Shown piece after piece: positions 46,845 through 59,403 of a stretch of DNA of 64,000 nucleotides. Origin of the DNA: Calocera cornea HHB12733 (taxonomy: Eukaryota > Basidiomycota > Dacrymycetes > Dacrymycetales > Dacrymycetaceae); the NCBI GenBank assembly GCA_001632435.1, contig KV423945.1:156172-220171 (forward strand), given 5' to 3'. The notes beneath the pieces were generated by a model. It searched no databases, was not told the origin of the DNA, and saw only the letters and a list, made by a program, of their open reading frames with translations. The position numbers and the translations under genes were made by a program. Within the stretch, counting starts at the first letter, position 1, and each line of letters starts with the position of its first letter.

Positions 46845-47276
46845 TGTTGATTCACAGCAAGTCTACAATGCAGAAGGTGAGCTGGAGGAGAATTGACCCG
46901 ATGGTGCGAGATTGCCTCCAGGACATCGCGCGTCACCGAGCGCGTGTGCTGCTTCTTCCTCTCGCTTCAACATCTCCGCGAGCGAGGACACATGACGCCG
47001 CTTCGCCCGGTCTCTTCCTTCTAACGCTGTATTGGCTGGCATGAATGTCCGGCCTTCTGTGCTGACATCTCATGGTGTTTCGACGTCGATCGCGTCTGGC
47101 CTCGGGAAGCAGTTGGACTTCTGAGGCGGGCCGAGCGTCCCGATCCTGCTTTCGGGTTTACGCTTTGCCTGTTCCACCCATTTGTGGATGATACCCCGCT
47201 TGTGTACTTAAGCAGACATGAATGCGATGGATTTGACCTCGGTGCTCTGCTGTCGATTGTTTGGCTCTAGCTCGCC
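46845..47276. promoter_or_regulatory. Divergent intergenic promoter eIF2B-beta/GH51
   Basis: 432 bp between start codons, no supported gene. A GCGGGG core (as CCCCGC at 47194-47199), the core of fungal carbon-repressor sites, lies about 80 bp before the GH51 ATG; a single short match, so weak. Confidence 0.4.
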
Positions 47277-50010
47277 ATGCTTGGATCTATGCTGTCTGTC
47301 TGGGTGTTGGCCCTGACGACCGTACTCGTCAATGGGCAGATCACGCCTCCGAGCGCTCTGAATCTCCAAATCACCCAGAATATGACCCATGCCATCTCTC
47401 CTACTCTGTGAGCCTCTCCCCTTGTTGAGGTATATACAAATTAATGAATATATTTCAGGTATGGCTACATGTGGGAGGACATCAACCATAGCGGCGATGG
47501 TGGGCTGTACGCCGAGCTGCTTCAGAATCGTGCTTTCCAATCCGTCATTCCCAACACCGGCGCTGCGTGAGTACGTTCCTCTAATATGGGATGGGTGCTG
47601 AATATATACAGTTTGCAAGGATGGCAGTCGATCAGCGGCGCATTCCTGACTGTCACGGCGGGGACGACCGGTGTCTCTAGTGCGCTCCCCAACAGCTTGC
47701 AGCTCAGCATCCCTAAGACGGCCAAGGGACCGATCGGATTCGCAAACGTGCGCTTACTACTCTCTGTACCTTTCTTTCTCTGATTTCTTACAGACGGGCT
47801 ACTGGGGAATCAACATCCAAGCCGGGTGGAAGTACACCGGCTCCCTGTACATGAAGGCGCCCAACTACCGCGGGTCCGTAACAGTCGCCCTCGCCAGCGC
47901 CTCCGGCACAGTCTACGGCTCCACTACCCTCTGGGGTATCTCCGACACATACACAAAGTACACGTTCACGTTCACCCCCAGCGCCACCGCTCCGGACTAC
48001 AACAACCTCTTCACCGTCACCCTCGACGGCGCCTCCGCGGCGGGAGAAACGCTTTACTTCGGCATGTTCTCGCTCTTCCCGCCCACATTCCGCGGGAGGG
48101 AGAACGGTCTGAGGATGGACCTCGCACAGGCCCTGTTCGATACTGGCCCGAAGCTGTGGAGGTTCCCCGGAGGAAATAATCTGGAGGGTCAGACGTGGGA
48201 GGAGAGGTGGAAGTGGAATGAGACGATCGGACCGATCGAGAATCGTCCTGGGAGAGTCGGCGACTGGGGTACGACATGACCTACACTTGCTTTCGCAGTT
48301 ATACTGAGCGCAATCAGGGTATCCGAACACCGACGGTCTTGGCCTGATGGAATACCTTGACTGGATCGAAGACCTCGAAGCGGTAGGCATTCCTGTACTC
48401 CTCAGGCTTGTACCTCACACTTCATGCTAGGTCCCCATCCTCGGCGTCTGGGCCGGTCTTAGCATCGGAAACTACAGCGACCTGCCCGACTGGCCCGTCG
48501 TACCCGCCGACGAGCTCCAGCCGTACATCGACGATGTGATCAACGAGATCCACTTCATTACCGATGCTGAGGATGTGAGCGTCTTTGTGCTTCTTGGTTA
48601 CAAGGAACTGAAAGACGCGCGTATAGAGTAGCGAATTGGCGAAACTGAGGTCCCAGTACGGCCATCCCGCGCCATACAATCTGACCTACATTGAAGTGTA
48701 CGGAAATCCCTGCTAGGTCTAGAGCCTTGGCTGACAGTCGCCACAGCGGAAACGAGGACCAGTTTGCGCCTGATTCGTAAGACCGGTGCGGATTCCTCCA
48801 ACTTGGGTAGTCGCGCTGAAGAAGCTATTTTAGGTATCAAGCCTACCGTTGGCAGATGTTCGTCGACGGGATCAACGCCTCCTTCCCCGACCTTGGGCTT
48901 CAGTTCCTTGCTACATCGCCCCCGTCCGTAGCGCTCAACCCGCCCTACCTGAAGATCGACTGTGCGCGCCTTGCTTCCTTTGCTCGTTCCTTTAGATCCT
49001 AGAGCTGACCCAACGCAGTCCATCAATACGCCACCCCGGGCTGGTTCTACAACGCGTCGTACATGTTCGACACCTACCCGCGGAACGGCACCCAGTGGTT
49101 CATGGGCGAGTACGCGGTGACGGGGACAGAGGTTGGGTGCGAGCTCGGCAGTCCCAGCTGCGGGAGGCTGCTGTATCCGACGCTTGAGGGAGCTTGTGCC
49201 GTGAGTGGTCTGGTTTGGACGGGTAACTTGAGAGGTTGGGGCTGATCGGCGAATGCGTGTGGTAGGAAGCGGCGTTCATGACGGGCATGGAGAGGAACTC
49301 GGATGTGGTGTTTGCTTCTGCTTGTAAGTGGCTAGGATTTGCAGCTTTGACAGTTATTGACGTGGTTGTTGTCCTCCAGACGCCCCCAGCTTGGAGAACA
49401 TCAATTCGTATCAATGGACTCCGAAGTAAGGACGGAGATACAGAGGACTTGAATGACTGCTGATACCATGCAGTATCATCACGTTTGATGCGGGGCGTAC
49501 TGCCAAGTCTGTCTCCTACTACAATCAGCAGGTAACCACCTCCTATATAGTGAGATGTACGTGTGCTGATCTCAACAGCTATTCGCCACCAACCTGGGCA
49601 CGCACGTCCTATCCACCAATCCCACCCCCTCCCCTTCGACGGCCCCGCTCTACTGGGTCGCCTCGCACCACGCGACGAACCACCTCGTGTTCCTCAAGGT
49701 AGTCAATACGGGCTCCTACGACCTCGTCATCAACCTCTCGTTCGACTTCCCCGTCGTAGGCGGGTTCGGCACCGCCCAGCAGCTCTCGGCGGGGTTGTAC
49801 CCCACGCCCGGTGTGTACAATATTAGCAATACGCTCGAGGAGCCGGATGTGATCATGCCTGTGGCGAGCAGCTTTGGGATTGTCGATGCGACGGCGTTAA
49901 ACTATGTGAGACTGTCTTACATTTCATTGTTGGGCAGTCGCTGATGAGATTTTGTGCAGACGTTCCCGCAGTCCAGTATTACCGTCATGACCTTTGCGGT
50001 CGACTTCTAG
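47277..50010 (+). CDS. Secreted alpha-L-arabinofuranosidase, GH51
   Basis: Releases arabinose side chains from arabinoxylan and arabinan. Fifteen exons give 669 aa, close to fungal GH51 enzymes. A signal peptide ([20 protein letters not shown]) precedes [20 protein letters not shown]. Landmarks: [20 protein letters not shown] (first strand), [35 protein letters not shown] and [12 protein letters not shown]. Probable acid/base Glu in [15 protein letters not shown]; probable nucleophile Glu in [24 protein letters not shown] and the C-terminal beta domain end in TVMTFAVDF. Several N-glycosylation sequons fit secretion. Exons: 47277-47407, 47459-47566, 47612-47747, 47794-48268, 48318-48382, 48431-48574, 48627-48697, 48747-48776, 48834-48961, 49019-49200, 49266-49323, 49380-49425, 49474-49531, 49579-49905 and 49960-50010. 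Plant-wall degradation is the natural role. Confidence 0.93.
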
Positions 50011-50254
50011 TGCTCGATCATCCCAGGTAGAAGTAGTCATCATAGCTCCATAGTTAGCTGCCTCTACATAAACCTGCGCATGCAATCAAACCCGTCTGAC
50101 TCGTGGTTGTAAGCGGCGCCTCCGCGATGGAAGGACCCTGACGACGCCGGCCGCGCGCTGACGTCAAGGGAAGTCGTCAGAAGTTGCGAACGACGGGGCG
50201 GGACCCCAACGCACGCTGCACTCTGCTCTTCCTTTGCTCTCTCCCGCAGCCATC

Positions 50255-53040
50255 ATGGCCAACTCACCCCCGCTCCCAATCTCCGTCCTCGTCACGGTCG
50301 TGTCCTCCCTCCTCCGCCTCGCAGCATACATCTTCCTCGAGCTCGTCAGTCCCCTTCGTAACTATCCACACGTCGTCAGCGACCGCTGACGGGCATGGCA
50401 CACAGCTCCCCATCCGCGGATTCACAATAGGCATCCCCGTCCTCTTCCTCACACACCTCCTCCTCTTCACCGTCGGCGAGCTCACAGCAACCGACAAGCC
50501 CGCACCGACGGTGGTGGAGGTGACGGACACGGTTACGGTCGTCGAGATCGAGGAGGATGTGGTGAAGGAGGGGAAGGACGGCGAGCTGAACGGCGTCGAG
50601 AAGAAGGTCGAGGACGTTGTACTGGTTGAGGAGACCGCCACGGTCATCGTGCGTCCTCATGTATACCCCATCCGAGCATGGCTGACAGGAAGCAGCCGGA
50701 CCCTGTGCAGCTGACCGACAGCCTGATCACGCTCGCGCTGACCCTCCCCTCCCGGCGCCTCGCCTTCCGCCTGCTCGCACTATCCATCAACCTCCTCCTC
50801 ACCCTCTTCACGCTCGACTACATCTACCGCCCCTTCGTGCAGACCTTCCCCGACCTCGCCTACGCCCGCGTCGGCGCTGTCACCCCGCACTCGGCCAAGC
50901 TCGTCCTGCGCTTCCCGCTCCACGCTGCCGAGGCGATCGCCGCGGCGGACGAGCTGAACAGGGAGGGGGAGACGGAGGAGGTCGAGAGGCTGATGAAGCA
51001 GGATAGCTGGGAGGTGAGTGTCTGGTGGAGGGAGAGGATGGACACGTTCGGCCTGGGGCTGGAGGGGGAGGCCGTGGAGCTGAGCTGGAACGAGGGACCG
51101 AGAGTGGACTTGGTGGAGGCGAACGACTGGGTCGGCGTCGTGCAGCTGGACAAGCTCCTCCCCGCTACTGAGTATGAATGTGCGTTCGCTGCCTCTTTCC
51201 CCTGGAACTAGGGCGCTGATGGATGACATAGACCGATTCGCTTTCGCCAACTCGACGATCCTCCCCGTCTCGCGTGGCCCGCTCACCTTCCGCACTTTCC
51301 CCAAAGCCAGCTCCGCCCACTTCAAGTTCGTTGCCACCTCCTGCCTCGTCCGTTATCCTCCTTCTCCCCATCCATCTTGTGATTAACGGAATATTTTGTA
51401 GACGCCCAACTTTCCCTACAGGCCCGCGCTCTCCTCCAACCCCACCATAAAAGGGTTTGACCTCCTCGCCGCCGTCCTCGCCAAAGAACCCAAGCACAGC
51501 CCGCTCGGATCCACCCCCTTCCCAGAGGCAGCAGCACCCGAAGCGGCCGGGTCTCCGGACACGCCCACAGAGACCGACCCAGAGCCGACCGAGGAGCCGG
51601 AGCTCGCTGAGGAACCTACGGCGGAGCCGACTGAGGTGCCTCAGCAGGACGAGGCCCCGCAGACGCCGTTGCTCAGTACCGTCAGCAGCGTCATCTCCGC
51701 CGCGAGCGAACAGCTGGCAGAGGTGACCGCTACGGGCGTCCCGATTCCCTCCCTCCCGCCCCTACCAGCGATGCCTACCATGCCCGCCCTGAATCTGGAG
51801 AACGCGCTGAGCCTGATCAGGAGCTTCCTGCCGAAGCGGAAGGAGGAGGAGGGGCCGGAGAGCGATGCCAACACCGAGTTTGCGATCCTGCTGGGCGACT
51901 TCATCTATGCGGACGTGCCGAAGTATGGGGGGGACGATCTGGAGATGTATAGGCGGCTTTATCGGAGGGTGTATGCGAGTGACAGCTACAGGAAGATCTA
52001 CGAGCATTTACGTGAGTCCCCTCGCTGGTTTCGGTAGGTCCACTGCTGATACATTGCTAGCGACCTTCCATATTTACGACGACCACGAGATCGGCCCGAA
52101 CTACATCGGCCACTCGAACGACTCTGCGCCTCCCTTCCCCCGTGCCAACGGCGCGTACGAGGTGTACCAAAACAACGCGAACTACGATCCTCTCCAGCCC
52201 GGCGGGAACTACTACACATTTGAGTACGCCGACACAGCCTTCTTCGTGCTCGACTGCCGGCGGTACCGCACGGACCCGGAGCAGGAGGTCGGCGACAAGG
52301 CGACGATGCTTGGCGAGCAGCAGCTGAGCGACTTCTACCACTGGCTTGCCAAGGTCAACACAACCCACACCTTCAAGTTCGTCGTGTCGTCCACGCCGTT
52401 CAACACGCTCTGGTACGGCATCGATGGACAGATCGACACTTGGGCAGGGTACAAGACGGAGCGGCACGAAGTGCTGCAGAAGATGTCGAGCGTGCCCAAC
52501 GTCGTTGTCATCTCCGGTGACAGACACGAGTTTGCGGCTGTGGCGAGCTCCGGCCGCGCAGGCGGTAGCATCCTCGAGTTCTCGACCAGCCCGCTGAACC
52601 AGTTCTACATTCCGTTCGTCACGAGCTTTGATACGTCGGGCGCTTCGACTTCGACGTGGACGAGGGAGGCGGAGCGCGTGGTGAAGAATGACGAGGGCGA
52701 GGATGTGGTGGAGATCGTCGAGGAGATCGTCCCGGAGGAGAAGGTTCTGCGATACGTGCGCGAAGGGCAGCACAAGTGGTACGTTGCAGCCAACTGGTCT
52801 CAAAGATTTATCTCACTACTTGGCAGGGGCTCCTTCGAGGTGGACACGAGGGACGAGCAGCACCCCAGGCTCGTCTTCGAGTTGTTCATCAACGGCCACC
52901 GGACGTGGCGGCTGAACATGCAGGGCAAGCCTGTCAAGAAAACGCCGCCTACCACGGCGATTGGTATGGGCCGGGCGATCGGTGCCAACTTCAAGCACGC
53001 CATGGAGGCGCTGGGTATCTGGAAGGCACTCGGTCTGTAG
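50255..53040 (+). CDS. PhoD-like phosphatase with N-terminal membrane helices
   Basis: Exons 50255-50344, 50406-50648, 50696-51179, 51232-51347, 51402-52011, 52061-52778 and 52827-53040 give 824 aa. Residues 1-60 and about 120-150 are hydrophobic (LPISVLVTVVSSLLRLAAYI; FTIGIPVLFLTHLLLF; RLLALSINLLLTLFTLDYIY), so it is probably anchored in a membrane. The PhoD metallophosphatase core follows: FVATSCLTPNFPYRP, LLGDFIYADVPKYGGDD, IYDDHEIGPNY and VISGDRHEFAAV carry the metal-binding residues. A Pro/Glu-rich insert of about 110 residues (about 345-455) separates the first and second core blocks. Substrate unknown; known PhoD proteins cleave phosphomono- or diesters. The last intron (52779-52826, 48 nt) is in frame and stop-free. 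Confidence 0.87.
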
Positions 53041-53172
53041 AGTGATGTATGTGATGGTATAACAAATTAGGGGTATCATTATGTGCGATGTGACGAACAA
53101 TTATACCACTACAACTGATTTTACGTACCGAAGCGAGTCTTGGATTCATAATGTCATTCACGTCTATGCTCG

Positions 53173-56100
53173 TCATATCTCGTCCGCCAGCCTCGCATGG
53201 CTTCCGAAGTGATCGTCCCCGGGAGAGTCGAACGCCTTTGCTTTCCCCTTGCCCTTTCGATCAGTACTCGCAGGCTTTCCGACATTCTCGTACTGCGGAG
53301 GATCGACGGCCTTCGCTTTCCCCTTGCCTTTGCGATCCAGGTTCGCTTCGGAGTTGATGGTATCTCGAGAAAACTTCTTCTGAACAGCCGCGTAGTGCTC
53401 CATCTCGCTGGATGTGACGCTCGGAACAAGCTCAGCCAGAGCCGCTTCAAAGTCTCTCTGCGAAACTAGGAAGTCGGTATCTTCCGGCGAGGCCAATTCG
53501 GCAAGATAATACTGTGGTGTCATCGGGTACGGATGGCCATACACAGGTTCTTTGCTGTTCCACTCGGCGATCTTGACATCGACTTCCTCAGCCTTGCGAG
53601 TCATGGCCTTGAGCATCGAATCGGAGCACAGGGCGTAAAAGTCGGCGCCAGTGAAATTAAATGGACATTGCTCGGCCACGCGCATCAGGTCTAGGGTGGG
53701 ATCGAGCCGGAACTTGCGGGTGAGTGCTTGGAGAATCCTGAGCTGGGCTTCGTGCGTCGTACTGACTCCGAGGTATAGCATGCGGTCGAATCTATAGATT
53801 CAGGTCAGAGACTGCAGGCACGGATGGCAGGCTCCACATACCTTCCGGGTCGCAACAAGGCCGGGTCCAGAAGATCCGGCCGGTTAGTAGCACCAATGAC
53901 GAACACTTCGGCGCTGCTTGACCCATCTGACATTCCGTCGAGTTCGGCTAGCAGCTGGCTGACAATACGATCCATCACCCCGCCAGAATCTCCATGATTC
54001 CCACGCTTAGGCGCCACAGAGTCCAGCTCATCGAAGAAGATAACGCATGGCCGGGCATCGCGAGCGCGCTGGAATACTCGGCGAACGTTCGCTTCCGATT
54101 CGCCGATGTACATGTTGAGTAGCTCCGGGCCTTTGACGGAGAAGAAGTTGAGCGAGCAGGAGGTGGCAACGGCTTTGGCGAGGAGCGTCTTGCCGGTACC
54201 GGGTGGACCGTACAGCAGAATACCGGACCGTTTCTTCAGACCCTCGGCGAAGAGCTCTGGATGTTCCAGCGGTAGCTGGATCGTGTCCAGAATGTCGGCT
54301 TTAACTTCTGCGAGGCCACCAACGTCGTCCCAAGAGACGTTCGGGATCTTCGGAGCGCCAATGCTTTCCGAGTAGGACGCGCGGCTCTCTGCTAGAGCAG
54401 CGGTGAAGTCAGCTCCGGTGAGCGCCAAGCCCGCATCTTCGATGTCATCCGGAGAAGCGTCTGCATCCTGCAGCTCTTTTGTGGCACGCTCCAGAGCACC
54501 AAGCCGTGCCTTTCCGACCAAGTCCACAAGGTCCTTCGCAACAAGCGCCGCACTCTGCGCAGCCACCTCCTTGAGCGACACATCCGGAGCGACCACATCG
54601 TCCTCCAGGAGCGCCTCGAGAATCTCCAGCCGCTCCGCTTCCGCAGGTACTTCGAAAGCGATGTCGTGCTTGAAGCAGGCTTGCACACTCAAGGGAATCT
54701 TGTCCGCTTCGGCGGATGTGGCGATGAGGATGACAGGGTATTGGCTGGTGCGCCAGGCCGTTTGTAGGTCGGAGATGCAGTCTCGGAGGGCAGTCGCTAT
54801 TGACGGTTCTGTCCATCTTATCAGCAAGCAGTCACTGTGTACTACGAAAACCGCTCACCCTTGCCCTGCTCCAACACCTGCGAGTTCCTCGCCAGCGCCT
54901 CCAAGTTCCGTAGCACAAGCACACAAGGACTGCACGCCTCCGCGCCCTCAAAGCTGGCCCTCAGCGTCCCCTCCGTCTTAGCGTCCGACTCGCCCACGAG
55001 CTCCCAGCAGTTCACCTCGAGAACGTGCATCCCGAGCTGCCTCGCGACGCAGCTGGCGGTGGTGTACTTGCCGATGCCGCGCTGGCCCCGCAGGAGGACG
55101 GTTAGCTGGAGGCTGTACTCGAGGGCGGAGGGGGAGAGGCACGCTGCGGCGAGGTGGAGCAGCTTGCCGTACGGGGTCGCCGCGTCTGGTGAGAGCGCGG
55201 GCTTTGTACCCGGGAGGAGCAGGTTCGGGACGAGGGAGTGCTCAACGCCTGACTGCACCATGCGCGTTTTGGAAGGGTCGAACCAGCACCCGAGCTCGCC
55301 AAGCGTCGCGAGGGTGTAGGTGTCTGCCGATGGGAGGGGGGCCGCGGCAGAGGAGAGCGCGGAGGACGGCGTGTCGTACGTTATGTTGGTGACCTTGAAG
55401 TAGATGGGCGTATCGGGTGGTGAGGAGGAGGAAGGGAAGCTGCATATACTCAGTTTCCTGCACTGTGAAGTGAAGAGGGAGGAACGCACTCATAATCAAG
55501 CAGCTCGTCGTCCACCTCCCCATCCTCCCCCTCCCTGACCAACGCCCTCTCCTCGCTCCTCACCGCAACCGCAATGATCATCCCCTCCCTCACCAGCCGC
55601 TTCCCTCCCTCGAACACCCGGCGCAGAGCCCGAAGGAAAAGAGGCTGGAACCGCTTGCTGGTCGAGGCGGGCGAGGCGACGCGCGCTAGGGTGAGGGTGA
55701 GCGCTGTAGGGAGCGGAGGGGGGTGGGCCTGGAACGGCGTTGGGCTGAGGGTGAGTGGCGCCGGGGGGGAGAGGGGGTGTGAGCGGCGGAACTGATGCAG
55801 CAGCGTCGGCGGGGCCAGAAGGGCAGGGCCGGAGGAACAGGAGTGGGAGTGCGGCACGTCGTCCTCCGCAAAAGCGCGGGCGAGGCTCGAGTGCCCGTCG
55901 AGAGGAGAGCGCAGGAGCACCCAGTCTCCGCTGAAGATGCCGCAGCGGGCCAAGTCTGCGGGGCGCACCAGGACGCGTTCTCCAATTCCCCCGTTCTCTC
56001 CCTCTCCGGCCCCGCGGGGGTCCCAAGCCGACGGGAGGGGGAGGAACTCGGCCTGCGCCGGTTTGTGGGTCAGGGAAGCGAGCGAGCTGATGGACGCTGC

Positions 56101-57259
56101 GAGGGACGGTGGTTCCTGAGACTGCGAGTGAGCGGCAGGCACTCCGGGAAGCGGGGGCAGCGAGTGCGCGAGGAAGCTGCTGTCGATCTCCGGTCCCTCC
56201 TCCTCTCCCTCCTCCCCACCCCCCGACTCTACCCCATCCACCCCATCCACCCCGTCCGCAAACCCGTTCCCAAAATTTCTCGCGCGCCATGAGCCACTCG
56301 AGCCAGCAGACGCAGACCGACTCCGGTAGACAGACTGCGTAGGCGTCTCGTCCTCGTCTTCCTCCAGCTCCTGCTCGTCGGCGCCCTGTGTCGGCGGCAG
56401 GACGTAGAGTGAGGTGTCGCAGGTGAGTATGCCCTGCTGGACGGGCTCGAGCAGGAGGGAGAGGTAGGCGTATCGGAAGGGTCGGTCGCTCCCATCAGAA
56501 GGCGGGTGTTCGTGCGGCGCCGAATGCCCATTACTCTTCCCATTCGCCTCCTCTCCATCAAGGGCGAACCCGACCTCCCAACCCGGCCTGACAAGCGTAC
56601 CTGTCCGCGCAAGCCTCTGCAGCACCCCATCCGGGTCAGAGCGCGCAAGGGCGTACGCGGATCCGGAGAGCGCGCAGAGGAAGACACTTCCGAGCGGGAG
56701 GGGGTGGGCCGGTCGGAGGAGGACGGTCTGCGGTCCGGAGAGGTGGGCGCTGAAGATATGCGGGTGGGCTAGGAGGAGGGAGCGGGGGATGAGGGCGGTC
56801 TGCGATGGGAGAGTTAGCGGGCTGGGGGTTCGGTGTGTGATGGGCATGGGAGCGTACCAGTTCCTCGTCCGAGGCACTCTCGTCCACCCTCGCCCAGCAC
56901 ACTAGTCTCTCCAACCCCTTGCTCCCCTTTCCGCCTGTCCCACCCCTCGACCTCCCAACCCCTCCCCGGCTCAAGCTCCTTCTCTCCCCCGCACCAGAAC
57001 ACGCCTCAAGCACAACCCCGATCCTTCTCCGGTCCTGAACCTCCAACTGCCCTGCCTCTCCTTCTCCCGATCCAGAGCCAGACCCGGAGCTGGAGCGGTG
57101 CAGTCTGCGGAGGGACAGCTCTAGAGCGGCGCAGACGCGGCGGGAAAGGAGGATCTCCTCACTATCTCGCCCGTTCTGCTCTTGGTGGTCGGCGTCGGAT
57201 GAGCTGGAGTGGGCTGGGGCCGCCGTCCAGCTGACTGTGAATGGGCGAGGGCGAGGCAT
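53173..57259 (-). CDS. PEX6: Peroxisomal AAA-ATPase PEX6
   Basis: With PEX1 extracts ubiquitinated PEX5 from the peroxisome membrane. Exons 57259-56858, 56799-55490, 55439-54859, 54808-53842 and 53791-53173 give 1292 aa, longer than yeast PEX6 because of Ser/Gly/Glu-rich inserts in the N-terminal half. First AAA domain (about 690-850): Walker A-like GQRGIGKYTTA and a non-canonical Walker B (VLVLRNLEAL), as expected of the inactive D1. Second domain (about 930-1090): [69 protein letters not shown] tail of about 40 residues has two copies of DRKGKGKAKA, and the C-terminus is not a peroxisome-targeting PTS1. Catalytic residues of D2 are intact. Confidence 0.94.
53234..53338 (-). repeat. Duplicated DRKGKGKAKA segment in PEX6 tail
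   Basis: Two near-identical stretches (53234-53262 and 53309-53338) encode the same Lys/Gly/Ala-rich decapeptide. It is probably a recent segmental duplication in a disordered tail. Confidence 0.85.
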
Positions 57260-57985
57260 GACAATCCTTCAGTACTTCAGCTCTGGCACTTGAGCACTCT
57301 CTCAACGCAAGCAAGCAAGTACTCCGTATATGCGCGTCCCCAACGTCACCCCAAAGCGCGGGGAATAGCCGGTCCCCGGGCTAGGGGCTGTGCTCTGTCC
57401 TCAGAAGGTCAGAAGCACGGGCGCAGGAGCTCAGGGTCGAGCTGACAATCTCCGAACAGAACAGTGAGATTCGTGTTTTACAGCCAATTTCTAGTCATTT
57501 TCATACAATCTTCAGTTGTACTCTCTTCATTACAAGTGGTATCATGCGCTGGAAAGTAGTCTGTGAAACGAAGGCAATATGACGTACACTCACCGAGGTC
57601 TGCCCCCGACGCTTCCTTCAGACAGTTGCTTTCTTGCGTCTGCATCATCATCGAACAACCTCCCTATGTTGGCAGTAGATCAATTTAATTGGCTTATCAG
57701 TACTTTGTTGTGTGTTGATGTAGTTGTGCTTAAGTCTTCAGATCAGTCTTCCACGGCTTACTAATTTGCCTTGGGTTGCCATCTCCCGATATCCAAAATT
57801 TGTCCATTGAGCCTGGTTTCACACGGCAATAAGCAACTGAATTCGAGTCAACGGGCTAGGTAAGAGCCGGATCTGATAGACATAGACGGAGAAAAGTAAA
57901 CATGTGTTTCGGAAACTATTGGAAGACAGTTGGCTCAACTGCTTTAGAGCCAACTGCCGTATTCGCCTTTGTAGGAGCAACGTGC
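57260..57985. other. Intergenic PEX6 promoter and carrier 3' region
   Basis: 726 bp between the PEX6 start and the ADP/ATP carrier stop (both genes on the minus strand). No gene was supported. Frames downstream of the carrier stop belong to alternative reading of its last exon. Confidence 0.5.
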
Positions 57986-59403
57986 TCAGCCAGATCCTGA
58001 AAATCAGAGTCAGTCTCGTTAGCAGGCTTTGTGGCTGAAGATGCGCACCGGCAGAGTAGACTTTGCCGAACATCAGCAGCTGGAACTGATCGTAGAGGGG
58101 AAGAACCAGCCCCCCAGCGACAGCACGCAGGATATTGGCGCCCTGTCAATGATAAGTCACATTGCTTACTCGCAGAGGCGGGAGTCACTACTCACAGCGC
58201 CCTTGAAGAGGGACCTAAAGCCCTCTTTCTGGATGATCTGGGCCGCCGCAGACCAGGTCGACTTGTAGTGGACACCAGTGCCAGAGGTCATCATCATGCG
58301 ACGACGGATGGTGTCGAGAGGGTACGCGATGAAGCTCGCCACGTTCGTCACCGTCCACCCGAGGGCGAAGGACCCAGCGAAGTTGTTCTCGAGAGGACCG
58401 GTCAGAACAAGCGGCTTGATGGTGTCGTAGGCACCGAAGCTTCCGTAAACTGTCAGCATAGTAATCGGGGCTAAGGTGGCTATACGCACTAGGCACCACG
58501 GTAGATGATGATTCCAAGGAGAGATGGCATGAAACCGCGGTAGAGACCGACGACGCCGTCCGTCTTGAGGGTCTGCCTGTACACGTCAAGCAGCCCGTTG
58601 TACTGCCTGGCTCCACCACCTTTCTTGGTGGATTTCGCATCATTCGCAAGACGCGTCCTGGCGTAGTCGAGAGAGTACACGAAGACTGAAGAGGTGGCTC
58701 CAGCGGCGGCACCAGAAGCAACGTTCCCGCCGACCCAGATCCAGAACCCCTCGGAACGCTTAAAGTTGAACAGCGATTTATAATAATCCTCTGCAAATGA
58801 TCAGAATTGAACGCTGCTTTGAAGTGATCCACTCACTAAAGGCGAAGTTCAAGGCCTGCGTGGGGAAGTAGCGAATCACGTTCGCGCCGTTCCCGCGCCA
58901 GAAGGCATAGAGGCCCTCGTCAGCGTAGGTCCTCTTCGTGCAGTCGATTATGCCTTTATAGGGTGTCTCGAGACGACCCTGTTTCATCTACCGGGGAATG
59001 ATGTCAGCATCCTGTCTCATTTAGGATCATAACCCTTACCATTTCATCTTGATTCTGGATCAGGAGTTTGACGCGTTCGATGGGAGCTGCCACCGTCTTT
59101 CCAATAGCCTGTCACGTGATTTAGAGCAAGGGTCGCCGAGCCGCGCGATTGCCACATACGGCTGCTACACCGCCCATCATGAAGTCGACTGGATTGGAAA
59201 CGGATGCATTAGAACCCATTCTTTATTACCCCTGTATTTCACTCACTGGCAAAATCCTTGGGCGTCTTAGCCCTTCTCTTGATTTCTGTGACCTGCTGTT
59301 TAGCAAGGTCGGCCGCCTCCAGGGCTTTATCCTTGGTGGCGGAGACGGTGTCAGACACCGCCTGCTTGGCCTCCTTTCCCTTGTCGGGACCGGTAGCGCT
59401 CAT
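57986..59403 (-). CDS. Mitochondrial ADP/ATP carrier
   Basis: Exchanges matrix ATP for cytosolic ADP across the inner mitochondrial membrane. Exons 59403-59247, 59188-59160, 59108-59040, 58987-58837, 58790-58490, 58439-58196, 58142-58049 and 57996-57986 give 351 aa. Three mitochondrial-carrier repeats with [14 protein letters not shown] and PLDTIRRR signatures; the ADP/ATP-carrier diagnostic RRRMMM follows the third. Short C-terminus KVYSAGSG. The N-terminal leader is about 50 residues, rich in Lys, Ala and Asp ([20 protein letters not shown]), longer than in yeast AAC2. The 11-nt last exon (Ser-Gly-stop) is easily missed. Whether the leader is cleaved or only regulatory is unclear. Confidence 0.95.

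Noticed and set aside
57916..58188. Alternative 3' end for the ADP/ATP carrier reading through to 57916
   Set aside because: Only the spliced 11-nt exon gives the family-like end KVYSAGSG; the longer frame adds unrelated sequence.
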